12,715 nt of DNA from positions 1 through 12,715 of the forward strand of contig JAFGBV010000016.1 in the NCBI GenBank assembly GCA_016932955.1. The letters are read 5' to 3'. How positions within the stretch are numbered: the stretch's first letter is position 1; every line of letters starts with the position of its first letter. Positions 6,664 to 12,715 of this stretch are shown here, one piece after another. The notes beneath the pieces are model-generated. The model did not search any database. It was not told the DNA's origin and saw only the letters and a program-made list of their open reading frames with translations. The stretch is from Anaerolineales bacterium (GTDB lineage Bacteria > Chloroflexota > Anaerolineae > Anaerolineales > UBA4823). The translations under genes and the position numbers were made by a program.

Positions 6664-7533
6664 ATGGAAACTAACCTAACCTATAAAGACAAAACAGTCA
6701 CTGTAAGCCCCAATCATCCATTCACGATCATTGGGGAGCGTATCAATCCAACCCGGCGCAAGAAACTCGCCGAATCAATGGTAAAAGGCGATTTTAGCAT
6801 CGTACAAGAAGATGCTCGCCAGCAAGTCCAGGCAGGCGCGCATGTGCTCGACATCAATGCCGGGTTGCCAGGCGAGGATGAGCCCGCTCTAATGCGCAGC
6901 GTAGTTCAAGCTGTCATGGAAGTTGCGAATGTGCCGCTGTGTTTTGATAGTCCCAACCCAGCGGCGCTTGAGGCAGCACTGGAAGTCTACCCCGGTCGCG
7001 CCTTGATCAATTCCACCACAGCAGAAGAGAGTATGCTCGTAAAAGTACTGCCCCTGGTCAAGAAATATAACGCCTCTGTAATCGGCGTTATCACCGATGA
7101 CGCCGGTGTACCCGCCACACCCGCAGACCGCCTGGCAGTTGCCAAAAAACTGCTTGCACGCGCCGCCGATTACGGGATCCCCCCCGAAAACATCATCATT
7201 GACCCACTTGCTCTTACCGTCGGCGCAGACCATCGCGCTGGGCGGATCACCCTGGATGGCATGACACTGATCCAGCAAGAACTGGGTGTCAACATGAACC
7301 TTGGCGCAAGCAATATTTCTTTTGGCCTTCCTGACCGTAAAATCATCAACGTGGCTTTCCTGGCACTGGCTGTCGCCCGCGGCCTGACGATTGCCATCAC
7401 TGATCCCACCGTCCCCGAGATCCAAACGACACTGCTGGCTTGTGATCTTCTGATGGGCCGCGATGAATATTCCACGCGCTGGATAAAAGCCTTCCGCAAA
7501 CGCGAAAAAGCCAAAGCAGAAATCACATCCTAG
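6664..7533 (+). CDS. Pterin-binding methyltransferase (methyltetrahydrofolate:corrinoid type, MtgA/AcsE-like)
   Basis: A 289-residue TIM-barrel protein of the pterin-binding (DHPS/MeTr) superfamily. Visible motifs in order: FTIIGERINPT (20-30), VLDINAG (Asp63, Asn65), LCFDSPNP (Asp95), LINSTTAEE (Asn116), IIIDPLALTVGADH (Asp180) and NLGASNISFGLPDR (Asn217). The GERINPT start and SNISFGLP loop match corrinoid/THF methyltransferases better than dihydropteroate synthase. The likely reaction is methyl transfer between tetrahydrofolate and a corrinoid protein, in either direction. No corrinoid protein or reductive activator lies in the window, so the partner must be encoded elsewhere. The ATG at 6664 has no ribosome binding site; TATAAC at 6653-6658 resembles a -10 positioned for a leaderless message. 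The downstream aminotransferase starts 12 nt after the stop. Confidence 0.85.
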   Translation: METNLTYKDKTVTVSPNHPFTIIGERINPTRRKKLAESMVKGDFSIVQEDARQQVQAGAHVLDINAGLPGEDEPALMRSVVQAVMEVANVPLCFDSPNPAALEAALEVYPGRALINSTTAEESMLVKVLPLVKKYNASVIGVITDDAGVPATPADRLAVAKKLLARAADYGIPPENIIIDPLALTVGADHRAGRITLDGMTLIQQELGVNMNLGASNISFGLPDRKIINVAFLALAVARGLTIAITDPTVPEIQTTLLACDLLMGRDEYSTRWIKAFRKREKAKAEITS

Positions 7534-7545
7534 CCATATTCCGGA

Positions 7546-8712
7546 ATGCCATTCGCCGCCCGTACTCATCACCTCAAACCTGAAGGCGCGTACCAGGTAT
7601 TGGCACGCGCCAACCAGCTCGAAACCGCTGGAAAGCGGATTATCCACCTAGAGATTGGTCAGCCAGATTACCCCACGTTCAAAAACGTGAGCCAAGCAGG
7701 CATTCAAGCGATCCGAGATGGGAAAACCCGCTACACGCCACCAGCAGGCATGCCCTCTTTACGTGAGATTATTGCTGAAGATAGCGGGAAACGTCGTAAG
7801 ATCAGCATTCACCCAGATGAGGTGGTCGTCAGCCCTGGAGGTAAACCCAACCTGTTCTTCCCCACCCTGGCATTGGTGGAACCCGGTGACGAAGTGATCT
7901 ATCCCAATCCTGGCTTCCCCACCTACGAAGCAATGATTAAAGTAGCAGATGGGATTCCCGTAGCTGTTCCATTACTCGAGGAAAATGGGTTCTCCTTCGA
8001 CCTGAACACATTTGATCGTCTAATTAATGATCGCACCCGTCTTATTATCTTGAATTCACCCAGTAATCCTACTGGCGGCGTTATCCCGCTGGCAGATTTG
8101 CTCCACATCGCTGAACAGGCCACGCGGTTCAATTGCTGGGTGATGTCCGATGAGCTTTACACACGCATTGTGTATGATGGGCTAGAAGCCCCTTCAATAG
8201 CCGCTCTTCCAGGTATGCAGGAACGAACGATCATCGTAGACGGCTTCTCTAAGACATATTCGATGACGGGCTGGCGCCTTGGCTATGGCATCATGCCGAA
8301 AGAGCTCGCTGCCCGCGTGGACCTTTTGCTGACTCACTCCGTTGGCTCAACTGCACATTTCACTCAATTCGCCGGAATAGAAGCCCTAACCGGTCCTCAG
8401 GACATGGTCAACCTCATGGTGGCAGAGTACGAGCACCGCCGCAACGTGATTGTGGAGAGGCTGAATTCCATTCCAGGATTCACTTGCCAGAAACCCCAGG
8501 GCGCTTTCTATGCCTTTCCAAATATCAAGAATACAGGGAAAAGGTCCTCAGACCTGGCGAATCTAATTCTCGAAAAAGCAGGTGTAGCCTTGCTACCAGG
8601 AGATTGCTTCGGCGAGTATGGTGAAGGCTACCTGCGTCTTTCCTACGCAAACTCAATCGAAAATATCGAAAAAGGATTGGATCAGATATTCCAGGCGATG
8701 AAAGCGATGTAA
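7546..8712 (+). CDS. Class I/II pyridoxal-phosphate aminotransferase
   Basis: A 388-residue cytosolic fold-type I aminotransferase of the aspartate/alanine subgroup. Key residues are visible: IGQPDYPT near the N-terminus, SPSNPTGG with Asn174 (PLP O3'), SDELYTR with Asp202 and Tyr205, the Schiff-base lysine Lys236 in DGFSKTYSMTGWRLGYG, and the carboxylate-binding Arg364 in GYLRLSYA. It transfers an amino group between an amino acid and a 2-oxo acid; the specific substrate cannot be read from sequence. It lies 12 nt behind the methyltransferase and is probably cotranscribed. Only CCGGA abuts the ATG, too close for a ribosome binding site, so this start too lacks a proper Shine-Dalgarno. No convincing terminator follows. 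Confidence 0.92.
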   Translation: MPFAARTHHLKPEGAYQVLARANQLETAGKRIIHLEIGQPDYPTFKNVSQAGIQAIRDGKTRYTPPAGMPSLREIIAEDSGKRRKISIHPDEVVVSPGGKPNLFFPTLALVEPGDEVIYPNPGFPTYEAMIKVADGIPVAVPLLEENGFSFDLNTFDRLINDRTRLIILNSPSNPTGGVIPLADLLHIAEQATRFNCWVMSDELYTRIVYDGLEAPSIAALPGMQERTIIVDGFSKTYSMTGWRLGYGIMPKELAARVDLLLTHSVGSTAHFTQFAGIEALTGPQDMVNLMVAEYEHRRNVIVERLNSIPGFTCQKPQGAFYAFPNIKNTGKRSSDLANLILEKAGVALLPGDCFGEYGEGYLRLSYANSIENIEKGLDQIFQAMKAM

Positions 8713-8991
8713 AGGAAAAATTCCTGCGCCTGGCGAGAGAGGCTGCTGACGCTCTGGGCTAGCCCACGTAGAATCGAACGCCATTAGATCCCGCGATTAT
8801 AGCCAAAGGATAGTTTTGGCTCATTGGAAGTTAGCGTGACAGGTGGCAGGTCAGCAATTCCCAGAGAAGCATAGTTTTTTTCGGGATGAAGTATAATAAA
8901 AGCGGGTTTCCTGGGTAATAGTGCGCAGGGTTTTCCTGGCAAGCTCCCAAGTGCCACAAATGTTCAAACAAACATGTGAAGGAGCAGGTTG
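8713..8991 (+). other. 279-nt intergenic region upstream of tatA
   Basis: No gene is supported here. It contains a 12-nt perfect palindrome (TGGGCTAGCCCA, 8755-8766), a 7-bp hairpin (AGCCAAA 8801-8807 with TTTGGCT 8815-8821, no T-run after it), a T7 run at 8875-8881 without a preceding strong stem, and the TATAAT box of tatA. On the minus strand 8801-8796 also reads TATAAT but without a -35. A small RNA cannot be excluded. Confidence 0.5.
8892..8897 (+). promoter_or_regulatory. -10 box of the tatA promoter
   Basis: A consensus TATAAT lies 94 nt before the tatA start. No good -35 is seen at 16-18 nt. If used, it gives a leader of about 90 nt. Confidence 0.4.
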
Positions 8992-9174
8992 ATGATAGGT
9001 CATTTAGGTTTACCAGAATTGCTGATAGTGCTTGTGCTTGTAATCCTGGTTTTTGGCATCGGTAGAATTAGTAAAATCGCTGGCGAGCTTGGTAAAGGGA
9101 TCAGCGAATTTCGAAAAGGGCTGTCAGGCAACACCAGCGACAAAAAAGAAGACGAGAACAAGGACGAAAGCTAG
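8992..9174 (+). CDS. tatA: Sec-independent translocase subunit TatA/E
   Basis: A 60-residue TatA-type protein: a short periplasmic start, one transmembrane helix (PELLIVLVLVILVFG, residues 7-21), the FG hinge, an amphipathic helix (GRISKIAGELGKGISEFRKG) and a charged Lys/Asp/Glu tail. It forms the pore-like element of the twin-arginine export system together with TatC (and TatB), neither of which is nearby. ATG 8992 is preferred over the TTG at 8989 because AAGGAG at 8979-8984 is then 7 nt away. It is a lone gene with its own promoter box. A second tRNA-Arg follows 62 nt downstream. Confidence 0.93.
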   Translation: MIGHLGLPELLIVLVLVILVFGIGRISKIAGELGKGISEFRKGLSGNTSDKKEDENKDES

Positions 9175-9236
9175 ATCCGCTCGGTGATACTCTGCGGAAT
9201 CAGCCTAATTTCGCCCATTGCTAAAGTAGGTTCCTC

Positions 9237-9308
9237 GCCCCTGTAGCTCAGTGGATAGAGCGTTGGCCTCCGGAGCCAGAAACGGCAGTTCGAGCCTGCC
9301 CAGGGGTG
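9237..9308 (+). tRNA. tRNA-Arg (anticodon CCG), copy 2
   Basis: Same cloverleaf as the copy at 5837, exactly 3,400 nt downstream. Only two of 72 positions differ: 9279 is G (turning the U27-A43 pair into a U27-G43 wobble) and the discriminator 9308 is G instead of A. The anticodon CCG is at 9270-9272. CCA is not encoded. The flanks of the two copies are not alike. No clear promoter is seen; TGCTAAAGT at 9219-9227 is an extended -10-like string but lies very close to the gene, so readthrough from tatA is possible. Confidence 0.95.
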
Positions 9309-9334
9309 CTTTATAGAATAATCCTATCGGGAAT

Positions 9335-9358
9335 GAGACATCCGCACGAGGGTGTCTC
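9335..9358. terminator. Hairpin between converging genes, possible terminator
   Basis: GAGACATCC (9335-9343) pairs with GGGTGTCTC (9350-9358), 9 bp with one G-U pair and a 6-nt loop. It sits between the plus-strand tRNA and the end of the minus-strand hydrolase. T-runs on either side are weak, so termination is suggested mainly by position. Confidence 0.45.
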
Positions 9359-9365
9359 TCATATC

Positions 9366-10319
9366 TTAATCCACCTTTACAGGCTCTGCCAGTCGTTTTA
9401 ACGCAGCATAGACCAGCGGATCATCATCCACACCCTCAAAGCGAAACGGCGGATGATACTGATTCACCTCCCGTGCCAGAAAACCCCACGAGCAGCCATG
9501 CGCCACACATAACTCTGCAGCCCGTACGCCTTCAGCACCGACCTTGCGATCTTCGCTGCACACCACCGGCTTGCCATATTCCCTGTACTGAGCGATCAAC
9601 GCTGGATAATCAGCAAGCGCAACGCGGTTAAAATGCACCAACAAGAAATCACACGCCTCGCACACTTCTGAAGCGATAGGCAGGTCTCCCTGGCGGCTGG
9701 CTGAAACCAGTATTCCTGGTGCCGTTTGATGGGCTATATCAATCAGCTCAACGATTCCATGCTCTTCGCGCAGGCATGCATGCACAAAGCCATCCTGACC
9801 AAACTCGTTCGCAATCTCTAAAACCACATTCCGATATCCCCGCTGACCAATCCAACGCACGGTCTCGATTACTCCTCGATTTACGGCTTCCTGGTCCCGC
9901 AGGATTCCTGATTGCAACTGGTAGTAACACCCCAGGATCACCACTAATCCTTGCATATCGCAGGCGTCAATCACCTCGGCTACACGGCTCATGTAGTCTG
10001 GTCGCAGCGTGCCATCCGGAAGGTAGGCGGAATTGAGCGCATCCATGTAGCCTGGATAACCACCTTGAAGGCACAGGGAGAAAGCCTTTACGCCTGCCAG
10101 GGCATACTCCCTAATCTGGCTAATAAAGCGTCGAGTGATATCCCAGGCATCAATCTCCGGATGGTTGCGGTCTTCAAAAACCGCATTGACCATGCGTACA
10201 TTTAGCAGTAAGCCTTCTGCTTTGGCACCCGCATCAGTCACCTGACCATTGATCTGCCAGCGTCCATCAGAAATCTCTACAAGATTGCGTGCCTTTTGAC
10301 TATCCTGCGCCGATTCCAT
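9366..10319 (-). CDS. Cellulase-like (GH5-type, clan GH-A) TIM-barrel hydrolase, cytoplasmic
   Basis: A 317-residue protein with the pattern of a clan GH-A glycoside hydrolase. Strand beta-4 ends in NVVLEIANEF with Glu172 as the likely acid/base, and strand beta-7 ends in GKPVVCSED with Glu256 as the likely nucleophile. Other barrel signatures are VRAF-like VKAFSLCLQGG (78-87) and GLVVILGCYYQ (124-134). There is no signal peptide, so it would act on an imported or internal substrate, which cannot be named. Start ATG 10319-10317 is preceded by GAGGTG (10330-10325) at 5-nt spacing. It is the last gene of a three-gene minus-strand operon, 12 nt after the upstream transporter's stop. Confidence in the fold is good; the activity is less certain. 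Confidence 0.8.
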   Translation of the reverse strand: MESAQDSQKARNLVEISDGRWQINGQVTDAGAKAEGLLLNVRMVNAVFEDRNHPEIDAWDITRRFISQIREYALAGVKAFSLCLQGGYPGYMDALNSAYLPDGTLRPDYMSRVAEVIDACDMQGLVVILGCYYQLQSGILRDQEAVNRGVIETVRWIGQRGYRNVVLEIANEFGQDGFVHACLREEHGIVELIDIAHQTAPGILVSASRQGDLPIASEVCEACDFLLVHFNRVALADYPALIAQYREYGKPVVCSEDRKVGAEGVRAAELCVAHGCSWGFLAREVNQYHPPFRFEGVDDDPLVYAALKRLAEPVKVD

Positions 10320-10331
10320 GCCATCACCTCA

Positions 10332-11759
10332 TCAAGATTGACGGTGGCGCCCGTTGGCGCCAGAGGTAATGGCTGCCACCAGGGAAATGCCACACGCAAC
10401 CAGAAAGCTAACCCGTACCGCCTGGAAGAGTGAGAGAGCAGCCTGCTCAGCGCCACCCCCCTGCCCGTGCGCCAGAATAGTTGTAAAAATCGCCCCTGCC
10501 AATCCCACCCCCAGAACCATGCCCAGGTTGCGCGCCGTGGCCAGGATACCCGCGGCAATCCCCTGACGGTTACGCGGTGCTGCACCCATTAACGCACTGT
10601 TGTTGGGCGAGATAAAAGTGCCCGTTCCCAATCCCACCACTCCCAACGCAAGCAACACCTCTACCCTGGGAGTATCCGGCCCCAGGCGCGACATCAGGAA
10701 CAAACCCAATGCCATCACTGTCATGCCCAGCGCACCGGGTATCCGTGGACCGATACGGTCAGAGAGCACACCGCTAAGCGGCGCGATCAGCGCCATCATG
10801 ACAGGCTGCGCCGTCAGGATGAGGCCGGCTTGGGCAGGTGTAAAACCGCGTCCCTGGATTAAGTAAAAAGGCATTAGAAAGATCAGGCTGTAGACACTGA
10901 TATAGTTTAGCACTGCACTCAGGGCAGGTAGAGCAAAGCTCAAATCTTTGAAGAGTCTCAAATCCAGCATCGGGTGCGCCTTGCGCCATTCCACAAACAG
11001 AAAATTCCCTAATAACATGACTGCTCCCACCAATAAACCAATGATCCACGGCGAATTCCAACCCAATGCATGACCCTGGTTCAAACCCAGCAGCAGTGCG
11101 CTTAATCCCAGCATGAACAACAGCGCACCAGGGATATCAAAACGTTCGTCTGGTTTATGTACTGTATCCATCGGGATGGAGCGCAGACTCAGCCAGATCG
11201 CCAGCGCACCCACGGGCACATTGATGTAGAACACTGCCCGCCAACTCAACTGCTCAGCCAGCCAGCCACCAAATGAGGGGCCAAAGGTCAAACCCAGATA
11301 TGTCATCGTCGCCTGTAGGCCAAGGGCACGCCCGCGTTGCTCAGCAGGGAAATTTTTCGTCAGGATTGCCGGTGAATTCGCAGCCAGCATCGCCGCGCCT
11401 AAAGCCTGGATGGCGCGGAAAACAATCAACCAAAGCGCGCTCTGCGCCAATCCGCATAACATCGAGGCGAATACGAATACGATAAACCCAGACAGATAAA
11501 CCATCTTATGGCCGCGCAGGTCGCCCAAACGCCCAAATGAGAGCAACAATCCACTCAACACCAGCAAATAGATTGTCACCACCCACTCCACTTGTGCCAC
11601 CTGGCTGCTTGCGCTGGCCTTACCGCTAAATTCTGCGCTGATCACGGGCAAGATGGTGTTGACCACACTGGTATCGAGGGCGGTCATGAATGTGCCGATC
11701 CCGATTGCCAGGAGCACCCACCATTTCCCGTTTGCTCGAGAAGTAATCGCCAGATTCAA
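10332..11759 (-). CDS. MFS transporter, DHA2 (14-TM, EmrB/QacA-type) exporter
   Basis: A 475-residue inner-membrane proton-driven antiporter of the DHA2 family, the right length for 14 helices. Visible signatures: LDTSVVNTILP in TM1 (Asp29), motif A GRLGDLRGHK (76-85), motif B VFRAIQALGAAM (113-124, Arg115), the antiporter motif C region LTFGPSFGGWL (157-167) and SWRAVFYINVPVG (172-184). Typical members export drugs or other hydrophobic compounds; the substrate here is unknown. The start is a TTG at 11759 that overlaps the stop of the upstream MFS gene as TTGA, with GAGAGG at 11774-11769 as ribosome binding site. The first in-frame ATG would cut into TM1. Gene order and the overlap indicate translational coupling. 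Confidence 0.9.
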   Translation of the reverse strand: MNLAITSRANGKWWVLLAIGIGTFMTALDTSVVNTILPVISAEFSGKASASSQVAQVEWVVTIYLLVLSGLLLSFGRLGDLRGHKMVYLSGFIVFVFASMLCGLAQSALWLIVFRAIQALGAAMLAANSPAILTKNFPAEQRGRALGLQATMTYLGLTFGPSFGGWLAEQLSWRAVFYINVPVGALAIWLSLRSIPMDTVHKPDERFDIPGALLFMLGLSALLLGLNQGHALGWNSPWIIGLLVGAVMLLGNFLFVEWRKAHPMLDLRLFKDLSFALPALSAVLNYISVYSLIFLMPFYLIQGRGFTPAQAGLILTAQPVMMALIAPLSGVLSDRIGPRIPGALGMTVMALGLFLMSRLGPDTPRVEVLLALGVVGLGTGTFISPNNSALMGAAPRNRQGIAAGILATARNLGMVLGVGLAGAIFTTILAHGQGGGAEQAALSLFQAVRVSFLVACGISLVAAITSGANGRHRQS

Positions 11760-12715
11760 TTCTGAATGCCTCTCTTGGGGTCACGAAGCAGGAGTGAAAA
11801 CACACCCAATGCCAGCAATCCACCCAACGTAGATGCCAGAAAAGTGGTACGATAGCCAGCCAGGTCTGCCAGCCAGCCACCTAGGATTGGCACCAAAATC
11901 GCCGTTGGCCCAATCAGTGTATTAGAAAGGCCAATATAATTGGGGCGTTCCGCCGGGGTGCCGAACTCGAGTGTGATTGCCAGACCAGTGGTCCAAAATG
12001 CTACATTGGCAATCCCTGCCAACGCGAAAACCAGATAGAACCACCCCTCGGACGGCGCATACCAGGCAGCCAACACACTCAGCGCTGCTGTTACTGCCCC
12101 AATGATCAAAACGCCGCGGTGACTCCAGCGATCACCCAGCCAGCCTACCAAAGGGTTGGCAATCATCTGAGATCCCGTCAGTACGCCCGTTAACACACCG
12201 ACCTGAACCTCGCTCATCCCATAAGTCCGTACAGCATATACTGTATAGAAAGCAAATGCCATGGTGCCAAATTGGTAGAGAATACGTCCAGCAATGAAAG
12301 CGCGGAAGTTCCCATCTTTACGCAAGATTCCAAACAATACATGGTGGAATTTTTCTGCACCCGTCACCTGCTGGATTGGCGCGCCCTCTCCCTCGCGAGT
12401 CAAGGCAATGAACACCCATGAAACTACCATCACGGCAGAGGTGAGAAGGAAACAAAGGGCATAATTCCCCGGAAAAACCGTTTTTTCCAGCACGTACCCT
12501 GCCAGCACCACACCCAGGCTGCTCAAGAGATTGGCTGCCGCTGCCTGCGAGCCGTAGAAGAAGCCCCATCGATTGCCCGGTATGATCTTACCGATCATGC
12601 TTTGCCAGGCAGTTGCTGTAAACCCTCCTCCCAATCCCTGCCAGAGTAAGAAGAAAAATGTCAGAATTAGCCCCCAGCGCGGCCCTAATCCGGGTAAAAA
12701 CCAGGCAACAGCAGC
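11756..12715 (-). CDS. MFS transporter (5' partial, runs off the window)
   Basis: The minus-strand frame is open from the window edge (12715) to TGA at 11758-11756, 319 residues visible. The TTG at 12634 is internal, since hydrophobic MFS-like sequence continues upstream (WFLPGLGPRWGLILTFFFLL). The N-terminal part of the first six-helix half is missing. Visible features are a first-half segment (GNRWGFFYGSQAAAANLLSS), a long charged central loop around TREGEGAPIQQVTGAEKFHH, a second-half motif A-like GWLGDRWSHRGVL and further helices to LGVFSLLLRDPKRG. It is a 12-TM-type major facilitator of unassigned substrate, not closely similar to the DHA2 protein downstream. It is the first visible gene of the operon; any promoter lies outside the window. 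Confidence 0.88.
   Translation of the reverse strand, partial: AAVAWFLPGLGPRWGLILTFFFLLWQGLGGGFTATAWQSMIGKIIPGNRWGFFYGSQAAAANLLSSLGVVLAGYVLEKTVFPGNYALCFLLTSAVMVVSWVFIALTREGEGAPIQQVTGAEKFHHVLFGILRKDGNFRAFIAGRILYQFGTMAFAFYTVYAVRTYGMSEVQVGVLTGVLTGSQMIANPLVGWLGDRWSHRGVLIIGAVTAALSVLAAWYAPSEGWFYLVFALAGIANVAFWTTGLAITLEFGTPAERPNYIGLSNTLIGPTAILVPILGGWLADLAGYRTTFLASTLGGLLALGVFSLLLRDPKRGIQN

Noticed and set aside
6635..6679. A 14-codon open frame (MEYTTLYNTLWKLT) overlapping the methyltransferase start, possible leader peptide
   Set aside because: No convincing ribosome binding site and no sign of attenuation structure; likely chance.
6889..7647. 252-codon minus-strand open frame opposite the methyltransferase, Cys-rich
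   Set aside because: It is antisense to a gene with clear family motifs, its translation resembles no family, and its composition follows from the codon usage of the plus strand.
8713..8762. Protein-like stretch FLRLAREAADALG in another frame just after the aminotransferase, possible gene remnant
   Set aside because: Too short, ends at TAG and has no family match that I can recognise.
8769..8786. Minus-strand GTTCGATTC resembling a tRNA T-loop
   Set aside because: No matching T-stem, anticodon arm or acceptor can be drawn around it.
5837..9308. Integrative genetic element bounded by tRNA att sites
   Set aside because: No integrase, recombinase or phage genes lie between, and the whole tRNA rather than a 3' fragment is repeated; kept only as a recombination possibility.
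12632..12634. TTG start for the last minus-strand transporter
   Set aside because: The frame continues open to the window edge with hydrophobic transporter-like residues, so the gene is cut by the window.

Overview
The window looks like a chromosomal segment of a Chloroflexota bacterium, most likely Anaerolineae. This is inferred from gene content: an acidic Pro/Ala/Glu repeat protein with short Pro-Asp-Trp motifs, a helix-hairpin-helix and TPRs; a B12-type radical SAM protein paired with DUF2344; and a DUF1638 gene beside a pterin-binding methyltransferase. No rRNA or other taxonomic marker is present, so the placement is tentative. Coding density is high and there is no phage, IS element or CRISPR array.

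Layout. 1-1518 is the 3' part of a large repeat protein whose start lies before the window. It is followed by a perfect intergenic hairpin, then ndk (1609-2061) with an intrinsic terminator. A promoter with an extended -10 leads into a radical SAM gene (2153-4093) and a DUF2344 gene (4090-4716), which overlap by 4 nt. A PrsW-like membrane protease (4789-5793) has its own promoter. A tRNA-Arg(CCG) follows at 5837-5908. Behind it come DUF1638 (5925-6614), a pterin-dependent methyltransferase (6664-7533) and a class I/II aminotransferase (7546-8712). After 279 nt of non-coding DNA comes a lone tatA (8992-9174). A second, nearly identical tRNA-Arg(CCG) lies exactly 3,400 nt after the first (9237-9308). 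The minus strand then carries a tight three-gene operon, read right to left: an MFS transporter running off the window edge, a 14-TM-type MFS exporter and a cytoplasmic GH5-like TIM-barrel hydrolase.

How the genes may work together. The radical SAM and DUF2344 proteins are a recurring functional pair of unknown product. The DUF1638 and methyltransferase pair points to corrinoid/tetrahydrofolate one-carbon transfer, but no corrinoid protein lies in the window. The three metabolic genes behind the first tRNA all lack a recognisable Shine-Dalgarno sequence, whereas the other genes with visible starts have one, sometimes weak. The minus-strand operon is translationally coupled (TTGA overlap) and links two transporters to a glycosidase-like enzyme.

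The best candidates for undescribed biology are the tRNA-flanked DUF1638/methyltransferase/aminotransferase cassette and the Trp-motif repeat protein.
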